From: Cocleimonas sp. | GTDB taxonomy: Bacteria; Pseudomonadota; Gammaproteobacteria; Thiotrichales; Thiotrichaceae | DNA length: 64,000 nt | Direction: 5' to 3' | Assembly (NCBI GenBank): GCA_021647365.1 | Contig: JAKIUW010000008.1 | Span: 35,917-99,916 of the forward strand | In this document: positions 16,994 through 25,341 of the stretch, piece by piece | Position numbering within the stretch: position 1 is the stretch's first letter | Layout: the number at the start of each line of letters is the position of its first letter | Translations under genes and position numbers: made by a program | The notes under the pieces: generated by a model | Databases searched by the model: none | What the model was told of the DNA's origin: nothing | Seen by the model: the letters and a program-made list of their open reading frames with translations, nothing else

Positions 16994-17602
16994 TTATTTT
17001 AACGGATTTTTTTTGATTTTTCTATGCGATCGAATGAATTTTGTAGGATCAATATAACCACTGGTGTCTTTTGAATAACCTTGGCCTATTGGCATGTCGA
17101 GCTTATCGCGTATTTCAAAGTGTAAATGCGCCCAATAAATTCCGCCTGCATTACCGATGGTGCCGATTTTTTCTCCCTTTTTTACGAGACTGCCTACTTT
17201 AACCAAACGTTTATTTAAATGGGCATAGAGTGATTCGATATAGACAGGTTTTTGTTTGGTGCCATAGTTGTGATAAATACGAATTACATTTCCCCAGCCA
17301 CCTTTTATATTTTCAGAGAAAGAAACAATACCATCGCTAGCGGCGTAAACAGGATCGCCAAGATCGGTGTTGCCGCCGCCTTTGCCATTCCAATCATCGC
17401 CAAGGTGGAAGTTTTTGCCAAACTTTTGAGCATTGTAATAGTTTTTTGCATCAGGTACGCCAACAGGAAAATCAAAGGATTTTGTAGTGGGGCAGGATGA
17501 AAGGTATTTTGAACTTGGCTTTGCGATAGTGTTAGTAGGTAAGGTAAGCAAAGCAAGTAATGATACGAGTGTGAAAATTTGTGCGCGTAGTTTAAATAGC
17601 AT
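16994..17602 (-). CDS. M23-family (LytM-like) peptidase, secreted
   Basis: The 202-residue protein has a signal peptide (residues 1 to about 27, LRAQIFTLVSLLALLTLP). The M23 domain has zinc ligands H66 and D70 (HLGDDWN) and H161, with general base H159 (YWAHLHFEIRD). The usual role is endopeptidase cleavage of peptidoglycan cross-bridges in the periplasm. The frame is open to 17725, but the ATG at 17602 starts the signal peptide and overlaps the end of ychJ by 11 bases, indicating coupling. Confidence 0.88.
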   Translation of the reverse strand: MLFKLRAQIFTLVSLLALLTLPTNTIAKPSSKYLSSCPTTKSFDFPVGVPDAKNYYNAQKFGKNFHLGDDWNGKGGGNTDLGDPVYAASDGIVSFSENIKGGWGNVIRIYHNYGTKQKPVYIESLYAHLNKRLVKVGSLVKKGEKIGTIGNAGGIYWAHLHFEIRDKLDMPIGQGYSKDTSGYIDPTKFIRSHRKIKKNPLK

Positions 17603-17993
17603 CAATATAAACCCAGTTACCTTTAACACGGGCAAATAGGCTTTTCTCTTTATGCTGTTCAATCTCGCCCATAAGTGACGGACTGAATCGGCTAGAGATA
17701 AACTCGACCATGCCTTTTTGATCATTCTCGCCGCCGGCTTGGGTAGAGAGAATCTTTAATCCAATTAAAGTCTGCGGGCCAGAGGATTTAAGACTTTGCA
17801 AAGTAGGGCGTGTATTGGCGTGCCATGTGCGAAATAAATATTGTGCATTGCCCATTACGTAAGCGGTATAGCGAGAGCGCATTAATGTTTCTGCCGTTGG
17901 CGCGTGGCCACTTGATTGATGGTATTGGCCACAACAAGATTTATAGTTTAGGGATGATTGACAGGGACAGGTTTCTTTTGTTTTTCTGTTCAT
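17592..17993 (-). CDS. ychJ: YchJ-family protein with SEC-C metal-binding motif
   Basis: This 133-residue protein has an N-terminal SEC-C zinc knuckle (CPCQSSLNYKSCCGQYH) followed by the YchJ domain (ETLMRSRYTAYVMGNAQYLF). The function is unsettled. The stop overlaps the start of the M23 peptidase gene. Confidence 0.92.
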   Translation of the reverse strand: MNRKTKETCPCQSSLNYKSCCGQYHQSSGHAPTAETLMRSRYTAYVMGNAQYLFRTWHANTRPTLQSLKSSGPQTLIGLKILSTQAGGENDQKGMVEFISSRFSPSLMGEIEQHKEKSLFARVKGNWVYIDAI

Positions 17994-18031
17994 ATTATAG
18001 TTGTTTGAATAGTTGTTTATAAAGTAATACT

Positions 18032-18631
18032 TTAGTTTTCACTGCTTGTGGCATTTTTTGATGTCTTTAACATTTCTTTTTTAATCTTCTTTTTCATAGC
18101 GCGTTTGGCTTTTTTAGCAGCACGTTTTTCCTTTCTATCCTGCCAACGTTTTTTCGTGCTTTTACGCCAAAGTGAGTTAATGAAAAAATAACCAGTAACG
18201 GAAGAGATAACCGCCAGTATTAAACAACCAAACAATAAGGGCTGCCAGATATACCCCAGTGTCGTGGTTATCCATTCCAAGCTTAAATCCATTGGTACAT
18301 CTTGAGGTTCAATGCCCAGCATTAATCCGCCAAGCTTGTAGGCAAAATAAAACATGGGAGGGATGGTGAAGGGGTTGGTGATAAAAACCAGTGTTACAGA
18401 AAGTGGTAAGTTTGCACGATAATAAATAGCTAAGAACGCGGCCATTAAGGTTTGCAACGGCAAGGGAATCCATGTGCAAAATAAACCAATAGCAAAGGCT
18501 TTAGAAACAGAATGCCTATTCATACACCATAAATTTGGCTGGTGTATACTTTCGCCCAATAATGACAATGCTTTATTCTCCCGAATGGTTTTCGGGCTGG
18601 GAGAATATTTTTTTAAAAATCGTCTTGGCAT
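18032..18631 (-). CDS. DUF2062 membrane protein
   Basis: The 199-residue protein has about three membrane segments and a very basic tail (KKRWQDRKEKRAAKKAKRA). The core LWCMNRHSVSKAFAIGLFCT and PFTIPPMFYFAYKLGG matches DUF2062. It is divergent from and next to comEC, a neighbourhood common in gammaproteobacteria. The molecular function is unknown. Confidence 0.88.
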   Translation of the reverse strand: MPRRFLKKYSPSPKTIRENKALSLLGESIHQPNLWCMNRHSVSKAFAIGLFCTWIPLPLQTLMAAFLAIYYRANLPLSVTLVFITNPFTIPPMFYFAYKLGGLMLGIEPQDVPMDLSLEWITTTLGYIWQPLLFGCLILAVISSVTGYFFINSLWRKSTKKRWQDRKEKRAAKKAKRAMKKKIKKEMLKTSKNATSSEN

Positions 18632-18704
18632 GTGTTTCTATATTATCTAAATTGATGTGCTAGGTCACAGGTTTACCGACTAAATATTAAAAATAGTTTT
18701 TTTT

Positions 18705-21068
18705 ATGCGCCTTTTTGCACTTTCCTTTTTGTTGGGTACGTTGATTATTCAACAATTCCAACAACTTCCATCACTTATATGGATTGGGTTGTTTCTTGCG
18801 ATTTCAATCTTTATGACCGTGTTTTTAAAGAAAAAATCCACGGCTTCCCTATTTAATTCATTATTGATTTCACTGAGCGCATTCCTAGCGGGATTGTTGC
18901 TATCAACTGCCGTTGCACAAAACCAATTACTCAAACAAATTCCAATGAAGTGGGAAGGGCAAGATATTATTTTGCAGGGAAAAGTGCTGGGCATACCTAA
19001 TAAGAAAAATGACGGTACTCGTTTTCGATTGGAGATAAGTCAAGCCAGCCTCAAATCCACTCCGGAAGAAAGTATTGATCTCAAAGGCGTGGTCAGGTTG
19101 GGCTGGTTCCGAAGCACACAAAAGATCAATGCGGGCGAGGCTTGGCAACTCGTAGTGAGGATGAAACAACCCTCAGGTTTTTTAAACCCTGGCGGTTTTG
19201 ATTATGAAAAATGGCTGTTCACCGAGCGCATCAGTGCGACAGGTTATATTCGAGAAGAGCGCAAAGGTGGCAAAAAATATAATAAGCGAGTGAGCAAATC
19301 GCCGTGGTGGTCAATTAATGGTTTGCGCCAGAGCATTCATAACAAGATCCAAACAGGTGTTGAAGATAAAGCTTCCGCAGCCATACTCAGCGCCTTGGTG
19401 GTCGCGGTGCGTACTAAATTTGATGATGAGCAATGGAAGCTATTACAACAAACAGGTACGAGTCACTTAGTCGCTATTTCAGGTTTGCATATAGCGGTGG
19501 TGGCAGGCTTTGCTTTCTTGCCCATTATGTTGATTTGGGGATTATTCCCCAGCCTAAATGAAAAGATGCCTCTGCGCGTGGCAGGTGCAATTGCTGGCGT
19601 AATTTTTGCGACACTGTATGCGATGTTGGCAGGCTTCACTTTGCCCACACAACGCGCTTTGTTGATGGTGGTAATCGCCTTGCTGGGTTTATTGGTACGA
19701 CGGAATTATCACAGCTCAACTATTTTGGCGGTGGTTGTCATTGCGGTGTTATTGCTTGATCCGCTTGCTGGGATGACGGTGAGCTTTTGGCTGTCATTTC
19801 TTGCGGTAGCTTTGATATTGGTGGTATTAAAACGCCAGATAGAAAAACCTGCTATGCAGTTGATTAAATTACAAATTGCATTATCGCTTGGTATGTTGCC
19901 ACTGACTTTATTCTTCTTTGGTAGCGCATCTTTGTTATCGCCTGTTGCAAATTTATTGGCGATTCCGTGGGTGTCGCTAGTGGTTGTACCATTGAGTTTG
20001 TTGGCGCTGGTGTTTATGCCCATTTCTACATTTATCTCTAATGGGCTTTTTAGTATTGCCGCCTTGGCGATCGAGTGGATGTTTTCAGGCTTTGAATTAT
20101 TGAGTAGATCATCACTGGCAAACGTGAGCATTGCAGAAATCCCCAACCTTTATTTACTAAGCGCCTTTGCAGGTTTTCTGTTTTTGTTATTACCCAAAGG
20201 ATTTCCCGCGCGCTGGCTAGGGCTGGTTGCCATATTGCCCGCGCTATTATTTACGGTAGAAAAACCCAAGCAGGGTGAATTTGTATTTACCTTGTTAGAT
20301 GCAGGGCAGGGTATGGCTTCGGTTGTACAAACCGCAAATCACACTTTGATTTACGATGTAGGAACACGCTACAGCAAAACCTACGATATAGGTAAGCTCG
20401 TCGTCGTACCGTTTCTAAAATCAAAGGATCTTATCAATGTTGATAGCATGATTTTGTCGCATAAGGATATTGATCATTGGGGCGGCACAGAGGCAGTCCT
20501 CAAAGAAATTACAGTAAAAAAGATAATAAGCAGTGATACGACGGTCTTAGAAAACCACAAGGTATTTGAATGTATCAAAGATGATCAATGGCAATGGGAT
20601 GGCGTAGATTTTAAAGTGTTATCCCCGCCCGAAGATTATCCGCAAAATGACAATAACCGCTCCTGTGTATTGCGTGTATCCAATGCTAGTCATTCGTTAT
20701 TGCTCACAGGCGATATTCAAAAGAAGACAGAAAAATTATTGCTAGCTTACGCCAATGAAGAAGAGAGCAATGAAGTAGAGAGTGATGTGCAATCAGAAGT
20801 CATCAGCGTACCGCATCACGGTAGTAAAACTTCATCGACAGAAGCATTCCTTCAAGCCGTATCACCCAAGTTAGCGTTGATACCCGCAGGGTATCGCAAC
20901 CGATTTGGGCATCCTAAGGATAAGGTGCTAGCGCGTTATAAACGCATGGGGGTTGACGTTATGGGAACAGTAGAGAGCGGAGCGATCACGGTGAAATTTC
21001 CTGCTGATGAAGACGACTTTGAGGTAGAAGCGTATCGAGAAGAAAAGCGTAGGTTTTGGAGCCGTTGA
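18705..21068 (+). CDS. comEC: DNA internalization competence protein ComEC/Rec2
   Basis: The 787-residue inner-membrane channel protein takes single-stranded DNA into the cytoplasm during natural transformation. The N-terminal OB-like DUF4131 part is followed by the Competence multi-helix domain (about 210-520; SHLVAISGLHIAVVAGF). A C-terminal metallo-beta-lactamase-like domain has DAGQGMASVV, LSHKDIDHWGG (about 583-593) and VPHHGSKTS (about 703). It is full length, so the strain may be transformable. This matters for the uptake-signal idea about the interspersed repeat. Confidence 0.95.
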   Translation: MRLFALSFLLGTLIIQQFQQLPSLIWIGLFLAISIFMTVFLKKKSTASLFNSLLISLSAFLAGLLLSTAVAQNQLLKQIPMKWEGQDIILQGKVLGIPNKKNDGTRFRLEISQASLKSTPEESIDLKGVVRLGWFRSTQKINAGEAWQLVVRMKQPSGFLNPGGFDYEKWLFTERISATGYIREERKGGKKYNKRVSKSPWWSINGLRQSIHNKIQTGVEDKASAAILSALVVAVRTKFDDEQWKLLQQTGTSHLVAISGLHIAVVAGFAFLPIMLIWGLFPSLNEKMPLRVAGAIAGVIFATLYAMLAGFTLPTQRALLMVVIALLGLLVRRNYHSSTILAVVVIAVLLLDPLAGMTVSFWLSFLAVALILVVLKRQIEKPAMQLIKLQIALSLGMLPLTLFFFGSASLLSPVANLLAIPWVSLVVVPLSLLALVFMPISTFISNGLFSIAALAIEWMFSGFELLSRSSLANVSIAEIPNLYLLSAFAGFLFLLLPKGFPARWLGLVAILPALLFTVEKPKQGEFVFTLLDAGQGMASVVQTANHTLIYDVGTRYSKTYDIGKLVVVPFLKSKDLINVDSMILSHKDIDHWGGTEAVLKEITVKKIISSDTTVLENHKVFECIKDDQWQWDGVDFKVLSPPEDYPQNDNNRSCVLRVSNASHSLLLTGDIQKKTEKLLLAYANEEESNEVESDVQSEVISVPHHGSKTSSTEAFLQAVSPKLALIPAGYRNRFGHPKDKVLARYKRMGVDVMGTVESGAITVKFPADEDDFEVEAYREEKRRFWSR

Positions 21069-21075
21069 TAAACAC

Positions 21076-21100
21076 TATGTAAAAGTGGGGGGGTGTGCTT
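21076..21100 (+). repeat. Interspersed repeat, single unit (GTG variant)
   Basis: TATGTAAAAGT-G7-TGTGCTT, 7 bases after the comEC stop codon. Confidence 0.92.
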
Positions 21101-21144
21101 TGTAAGGTATTAAGGTATTCTTCCGCTTTTTTAGATAAATATTT

Positions 21145-23187
21145 ATGGATAACTTTATGGGAAACACTTTTCGAATTGCTCTATTAAGCTCATGTGCATT
21201 GTTGGCATCTTGCCAGAAATCAAATGATAAAGGTGATACATCAATTGAGAACGTTAAGTCTGTTTCTCAAGTTTTAAAACCACGATCTGTTGAGGCAAGC
21301 ACTAAGCATTTTTTAGGTGCTTCTTATCTGAGGGATGTATTACCCGAATCAGCTTATGTTTACGCGCGTATTCCTAATATATTTAGCGTTGCCGGTGGAT
21401 CTGTCGGTAATGTATTTGATAAAGCATTAAATTCTAAATCTTATGTTGAGTCGTTAGATTCAATCAAAGAGGGTTTTGAAAAGGAGATTATTCCAGACCT
21501 CCCTGAAAACGCTAAAGCTTTTTATGCGCTTTTAGTTGCTCATATAACATCTCCCATTGAAATTATGGCTATGACGCCAGCAGTAGCCAAAGAAAGTCCA
21601 TTTCCAAATGTACTGCTGTCTGTTGGTGTTAATTTTAAAGATGTTGAGTCCTTTAATACGTTGTTGGCGGATATAGCAGAGCAAGTTCCTAAAATGTCAG
21701 TCACAAAGCCGCTTCAAACTGATGGCGTGGGTGAGTTGAAGCTTGATAAAATAACAGCACACCTCAAGCTTGATCTTGCAACACAGAGATTATTTATTCT
21801 TGGTGGAATGAGCCTTCAGGAAACTAGCCTATCTGAAACTCTAACGTTATTAAAACCCAATAGCACGCATGCGATGAAAGCGCTTGAGAATGATATCGAT
21901 GCTAGCGGACAAGGTTTGTTTGTATGGGCTGATCCGCAAAAACTCTTGAGCATTGCTAATAGTATGGGCGCACAAAGACAGCTAGCGCCACTGGCTATGC
22001 TCGGCGTGAACTCCATGAAAAATATTGCAGCAGGTGTCGGGACGAGTAAAGGTATTAATCGTGCGAAGTTTATACTTGATATGCCTGCAACAGGTTTTCG
22101 TGGCTATATTCCCACTATTAAAGATGCGCCGAGTTTTAAGCTCGCAGGTAAAACAGACTTTATGGTAACACTTGGCCTACCCAGTAAGGCCGATTTTGTT
22201 GGGTTAGAGTCTAGTATTGTAGCGACACTCTCCTCTAAAGAGTCTGAAAAATATTACAAGTTCAAGAAGTTGTTTGCAGAAAAGGCAGGTATTGAGCTTG
22301 AGGAAATACTAGATATCTACGGTCAGGATATGAGTATAGTTTCTGGCGACTTAGGTACTTACACAGCTATTCGTTTAAGAAACCTAGAAAAATTCAATAG
22401 CGTAGTAGCAGGTTTAGTCAAAAAATATGATTTAAAATATGAGACGAGAACTATTTCTGGTCAGGTCTATCACCATCTGGTTAATTCAACGTTTGAAAAG
22501 ATGGCTATGGAGAGTTGGGATAAAAACGCAAGCACTGAAAATACAGCAGAGTATAAATTACTGAGTCGTTTTCTTGCTGTTCCCTATCACTCTTATTGGC
22601 AAATAGAAGGTGATTACTTACTCATTGCAACACTGCCTCAAGTTTTAATGGAACGTCATTACACTGACCAAATGCTAGCAAATGAGTGGTTAGAAAAAGA
22701 GCAACGTATGGACCCTAAAGGAGCACTATTGTTAGCTAGCCTGCGAAATAGAGGCGTACCAGCAGCAATGTATCGTGCAAAATTAGCACTGCTTGCTTAT
22801 TTGGGTGATGCGGTTGATAGACCCGTTGACTTATTTTCTTTACCGACAGCGAGCGAAGCAAACTTGCCCAAAGAAGGTGCTTACGGCATGAAGATCACCT
22901 CATCAGAAAATCAACTAGCATTAGAACTATCCTTTGAAAGTAATCCAGCAGAAATGCTTTTTGCAGGTAACTCTATGGCTCCTATTATGGTCGTAGGCAT
23001 TTTGTCAGCGATAGCAGTTCCTGCTTATGAAGATTACCAGAAGAAAGCCAGAAAGACTCAATCAAGATTGTTAGATGAAAAACAAAAGAGAGACGTTGGT
23101 GATGCAGCTGTTGATGCAGCCGTAGATGAAGAAGAGACTGAAGAAGTGATAGACGAAGCCAAAGAAGTTGATGCAATTACAAATTAG
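21145..23187 (+). CDS. Large lipoprotein (DUF3352-like) with internal pilin-like helix
   Basis: This 680-residue protein begins with a lipoprotein signal: hydrophobic RIALLSSCALL then lipobox LASC with C23. The body begins with YLRDVLPESAYVYARIPN, a pattern seen in DUF3352-type proteins of unknown role. Residues 613-636 (PIMVVGILSAIAVPAYEDYQ then KKAR) closely copy the N-terminal helix of a type IV pilin such as the one at 3727. Here, however, the helix sits near the C-terminus with no leader peptide, followed by an acidic Asp/Glu/Val-rich tail. No function is assigned; envelope localisation is likely. Confidence 0.7.
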   Translation: MDNFMGNTFRIALLSSCALLASCQKSNDKGDTSIENVKSVSQVLKPRSVEASTKHFLGASYLRDVLPESAYVYARIPNIFSVAGGSVGNVFDKALNSKSYVESLDSIKEGFEKEIIPDLPENAKAFYALLVAHITSPIEIMAMTPAVAKESPFPNVLLSVGVNFKDVESFNTLLADIAEQVPKMSVTKPLQTDGVGELKLDKITAHLKLDLATQRLFILGGMSLQETSLSETLTLLKPNSTHAMKALENDIDASGQGLFVWADPQKLLSIANSMGAQRQLAPLAMLGVNSMKNIAAGVGTSKGINRAKFILDMPATGFRGYIPTIKDAPSFKLAGKTDFMVTLGLPSKADFVGLESSIVATLSSKESEKYYKFKKLFAEKAGIELEEILDIYGQDMSIVSGDLGTYTAIRLRNLEKFNSVVAGLVKKYDLKYETRTISGQVYHHLVNSTFEKMAMESWDKNASTENTAEYKLLSRFLAVPYHSYWQIEGDYLLIATLPQVLMERHYTDQMLANEWLEKEQRMDPKGALLLASLRNRGVPAAMYRAKLALLAYLGDAVDRPVDLFSLPTASEANLPKEGAYGMKITSSENQLALELSFESNPAEMLFAGNSMAPIMVVGILSAIAVPAYEDYQKKARKTQSRLLDEKQKRDVGDAAVDAAVDEEETEEVIDEAKEVDAITN

Positions 23188-23205
23188 CTTGAAAGGTAAA
23201 TGCTA

Positions 23206-23242
23206 ACTTCACTCTACCGTTCCTAGAACGGTAGAGTGAAGT
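23206..23242. terminator. Strong hairpin between convergent genes
   Basis: A perfect 16-bp inverted repeat (ACTTCACTCTACCGTT with its complement, 5-base loop) lies after the lipoprotein gene. It has no T run, so it is only a probable terminator. It sits 6 bases before a repeat unit. Confidence 0.6.
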
Positions 23243-23247
23243 ACTAT

Positions 23248-23272
23248 CATTTAAAACTAGGGGGGTGTGCTT
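23248..23272 (+). repeat. Interspersed repeat, single unit (CTA variant)
   Basis: CATTTAAAACTAG-G5-TGTGCTT. Its last base touches the stop codon (TAG) of bolA read from the other strand. Confidence 0.9.
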
Positions 23273-23578
23273 CTACTTACCGCCACCACCACACTCAGGC
23301 GAATCAGCTACTTTGCCCGCTTTTTCAAAATACTCATCGGGTGTCATGGTATGCAAAGCTAGCGCGTGAATTTGTTGCAGCTCATCACTGAGTGCTGCGT
23401 TGATCATACGGTGGCGTGCGATGAGCATTTTTCCTTCAAAGTCTTTGCTTACTGCTGTTATTTTGTAGTGCGACTCGGTGGCAGGGCCGCTGTGCATAGT
23501 GCTTTCATTTTCAATTTCTAGCACTTCAAAATTGATTGCATCATTGAGTTTATTTTCGATGGTGGTTTGCATGTTCAT
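23273..23578 (-). CDS. bolA: BolA-family protein
   Basis: A 101-residue BolA-fold protein; the ATESHYKITAVSKDFEGK and RHRMINAALSDEL segments and a histidine in the RHR motif are typical. BolA proteins partner monothiol glutaredoxins in iron-sulfur handling, and a CGFS glutaredoxin gene is in this window at 49899. The Gly-rich end CGGGGK includes a cysteine. The stop codon abuts a repeat unit. Confidence 0.88.
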   Translation of the reverse strand: MNMQTTIENKLNDAINFEVLEIENESTMHSGPATESHYKITAVSKDFEGKMLIARHRMINAALSDELQQIHALALHTMTPDEYFEKAGKVADSPECGGGGK

Positions 23579-23640
23579 GGTTAATGCCTTTTTAGAGATG
23601 TTTTAGGACAGCTTCAATAGTATTGGGCTTTCAGCGAAAC

Positions 23641-24618
23641 TTACAAGTCTTGTGGTTTTTTAGGATAAACAAAAAAGCGTTCAAAACTGGTTTGATTAAG
23701 CCGCTTTACGCTATGAATGATAAGCGCGATTAAAATAATAGAAAACAAAATACGCGCATACAATATCCCTGATAAATGCGCGCCTAATAGCATCAATAAC
23801 AAGGTATCTTCAATTAGGCTGTGACCTATCGCCAGTAATGAAATTGAGCCAAACACATCCATTTTTGAGAGCTCACCTTTATTGGCTTCGTTAATCAGCA
23901 AGCCACCGCCATAGGTTAAGCCTAGTGTAATACCAACGATGGTGATGGACGTGGTTTTTTCGGTTAGCCCCAATATTTTTAAAAAGGGTTTGAGCAGGAA
24001 AGCAAAAAGTCTTTCGATACCACTGAATTTGAGCAACCTTAAAAAAGCCACTAGCACGGCGATAATAATAAAGACTTGAAAGAGCATTTTCACTTGGTTG
24101 ATTGCCCACGTTAACAAGCTATCATCAGTGACTTGCGGAGGCTTCCATAATGGTTGGTTGGTTTGAGATAAATAATCACCAGTTGTGTAAATTTGATGCA
24201 GTATAAAACCGAGCAACAGCGCACCACCAATGCGTAAAACCAGTGTAAACAGTACGCGCACGCCCGCTTTTTGCGCAATGCGAACTTCAATGGGCAAGGC
24301 ATGAGCCAACAACATCATGCTCGCTAAAATAGTCACTTGGGCGACACTTAGATTATCTTGATTAGTGTTAATGAAAATAATCATGCCCGCGTAGATATTG
24401 CTGATCATAGTTGTTGCCCAAACCAATCCCATTGATGCGGGTAGGCCGACTAGCTCCATAATAGGTTCGAGCACCATACCAATATATTTGATGCCACCGA
24501 GTTCTTGAATAATTTTCACGATGATAATGATGGGGATCATTATCTTAAAAAGATTAAAGGTAATGGCTAGAATTTCTTTGATTAATGCGGATAACCAAAG
24601 AGGCAAAATTTTCGTCAT
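23641..24618 (-). CDS. Nucleoside-recognition (Gate) domain membrane protein
   Basis: A 325-residue polytopic membrane protein with two Gate/SpmA-like halves (NIYAGMIIFINTNQD in the first; GLTYGGGLLINEANKGELS in the second). Such proteins resemble spore-maturation and nucleoside-gate proteins; the substrate is unknown. The ATG overlaps the stop (ATGA) of the upstream thioredoxin-HEAT gene when the latter's frameshift is ignored, so the two were an operon. Confidence 0.8.
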   Translation of the reverse strand: MTKILPLWLSALIKEILAITFNLFKIMIPIIIIVKIIQELGGIKYIGMVLEPIMELVGLPASMGLVWATTMISNIYAGMIIFINTNQDNLSVAQVTILASMMLLAHALPIEVRIAQKAGVRVLFTLVLRIGGALLLGFILHQIYTTGDYLSQTNQPLWKPPQVTDDSLLTWAINQVKMLFQVFIIIAVLVAFLRLLKFSGIERLFAFLLKPFLKILGLTEKTTSITIVGITLGLTYGGGLLINEANKGELSKMDVFGSISLLAIGHSLIEDTLLLMLLGAHLSGILYARILFSIILIALIIHSVKRLNQTSFERFFVYPKKPQDL

Positions 24619-25270
24619 CCCTGTAGCTCTTCTAAAGAATCGGCAATAATCTCTCGGATTTCATCATCTTTATCATCTTTACCCGTCTCAAGAATAGCGA
24701 TAGCTGATTTGTCTGCCGTCATGCCCAAGTAATGAAAGGCATCTGCACGGATTCGGCTGTCTCATGCTTGCTTAGTTCGCCAAGTTTAGGAGTCAAAGAC
24801 TTAACCACATCACTTCCTGCAAATTCTTCGAATATCACGCCAATGCCAATGCGCGTACTCAGCACTGTTCCCGTATCACCAAGTAATTCCATAATTGCGC
24901 TAAAGCCAGATTCATCTTTTTGCAGTGCTTGAATCACTTTATCAACCTGTCCATCGGATAATAAGAAATCAAAATCTGCAACAAGGCTTTCTTCATCCTT
25001 CGCCCATTGTGCGCGTTGTTGCAAAGCTTCAAGGGTTTGTGAGCCTGTTAGTTCATGCTTACCGATGCGTACCCATGGTACAGAACGCACCTTATATTGT
25101 TGCATTGCTTCGGGGTTTTGTTCGAGGTTAATGACTTGTAGATTAGATAACTCGCCAGACTTAATCATCTTCATCAATGACTCTAAAACGCTGGGGCAGA
25201 AGGCGCAACTGCTACTTAATAGCATGGTGGCTTCTGGGGTTTTGTTTGCTGTGGTTTTTTGATTGCTCAT
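24615..25270 (-). pseudogene. Thioredoxin-fold plus HEAT-repeat protein with a frameshift
   Basis: The first frame (24719-25270) encodes a thioredoxin-like domain with a CAFC motif (SSSCAFCPSVLESL) and then HEAT-like helices. It leaves frame near 24762. The next frame resumes at once with IRADAFHYLGMTADKSAIAI and ends LEELQG at a TGA (24615-24617) that overlaps the next gene's ATG. One lost base in the ACAGCCG/ATCCGT stretch restores a single protein of about 218 residues. It is either a recent mutation or a sequencing error. Confidence 0.8.
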
Positions 25271-25341
25271 GGGTGTCGATTTTGCACTGCTTATTGTTAT
25301 AAGTCATCTTTGTTGATGTACAAAGTTGATGAACAAAATCA

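Noticed and set aside
16994..17725. M23 peptidase starting at 17725
   Set aside because: The extension overlaps ychJ and lacks a signal peptide at its start; the internal ATG at 17602 begins a clear signal peptide.
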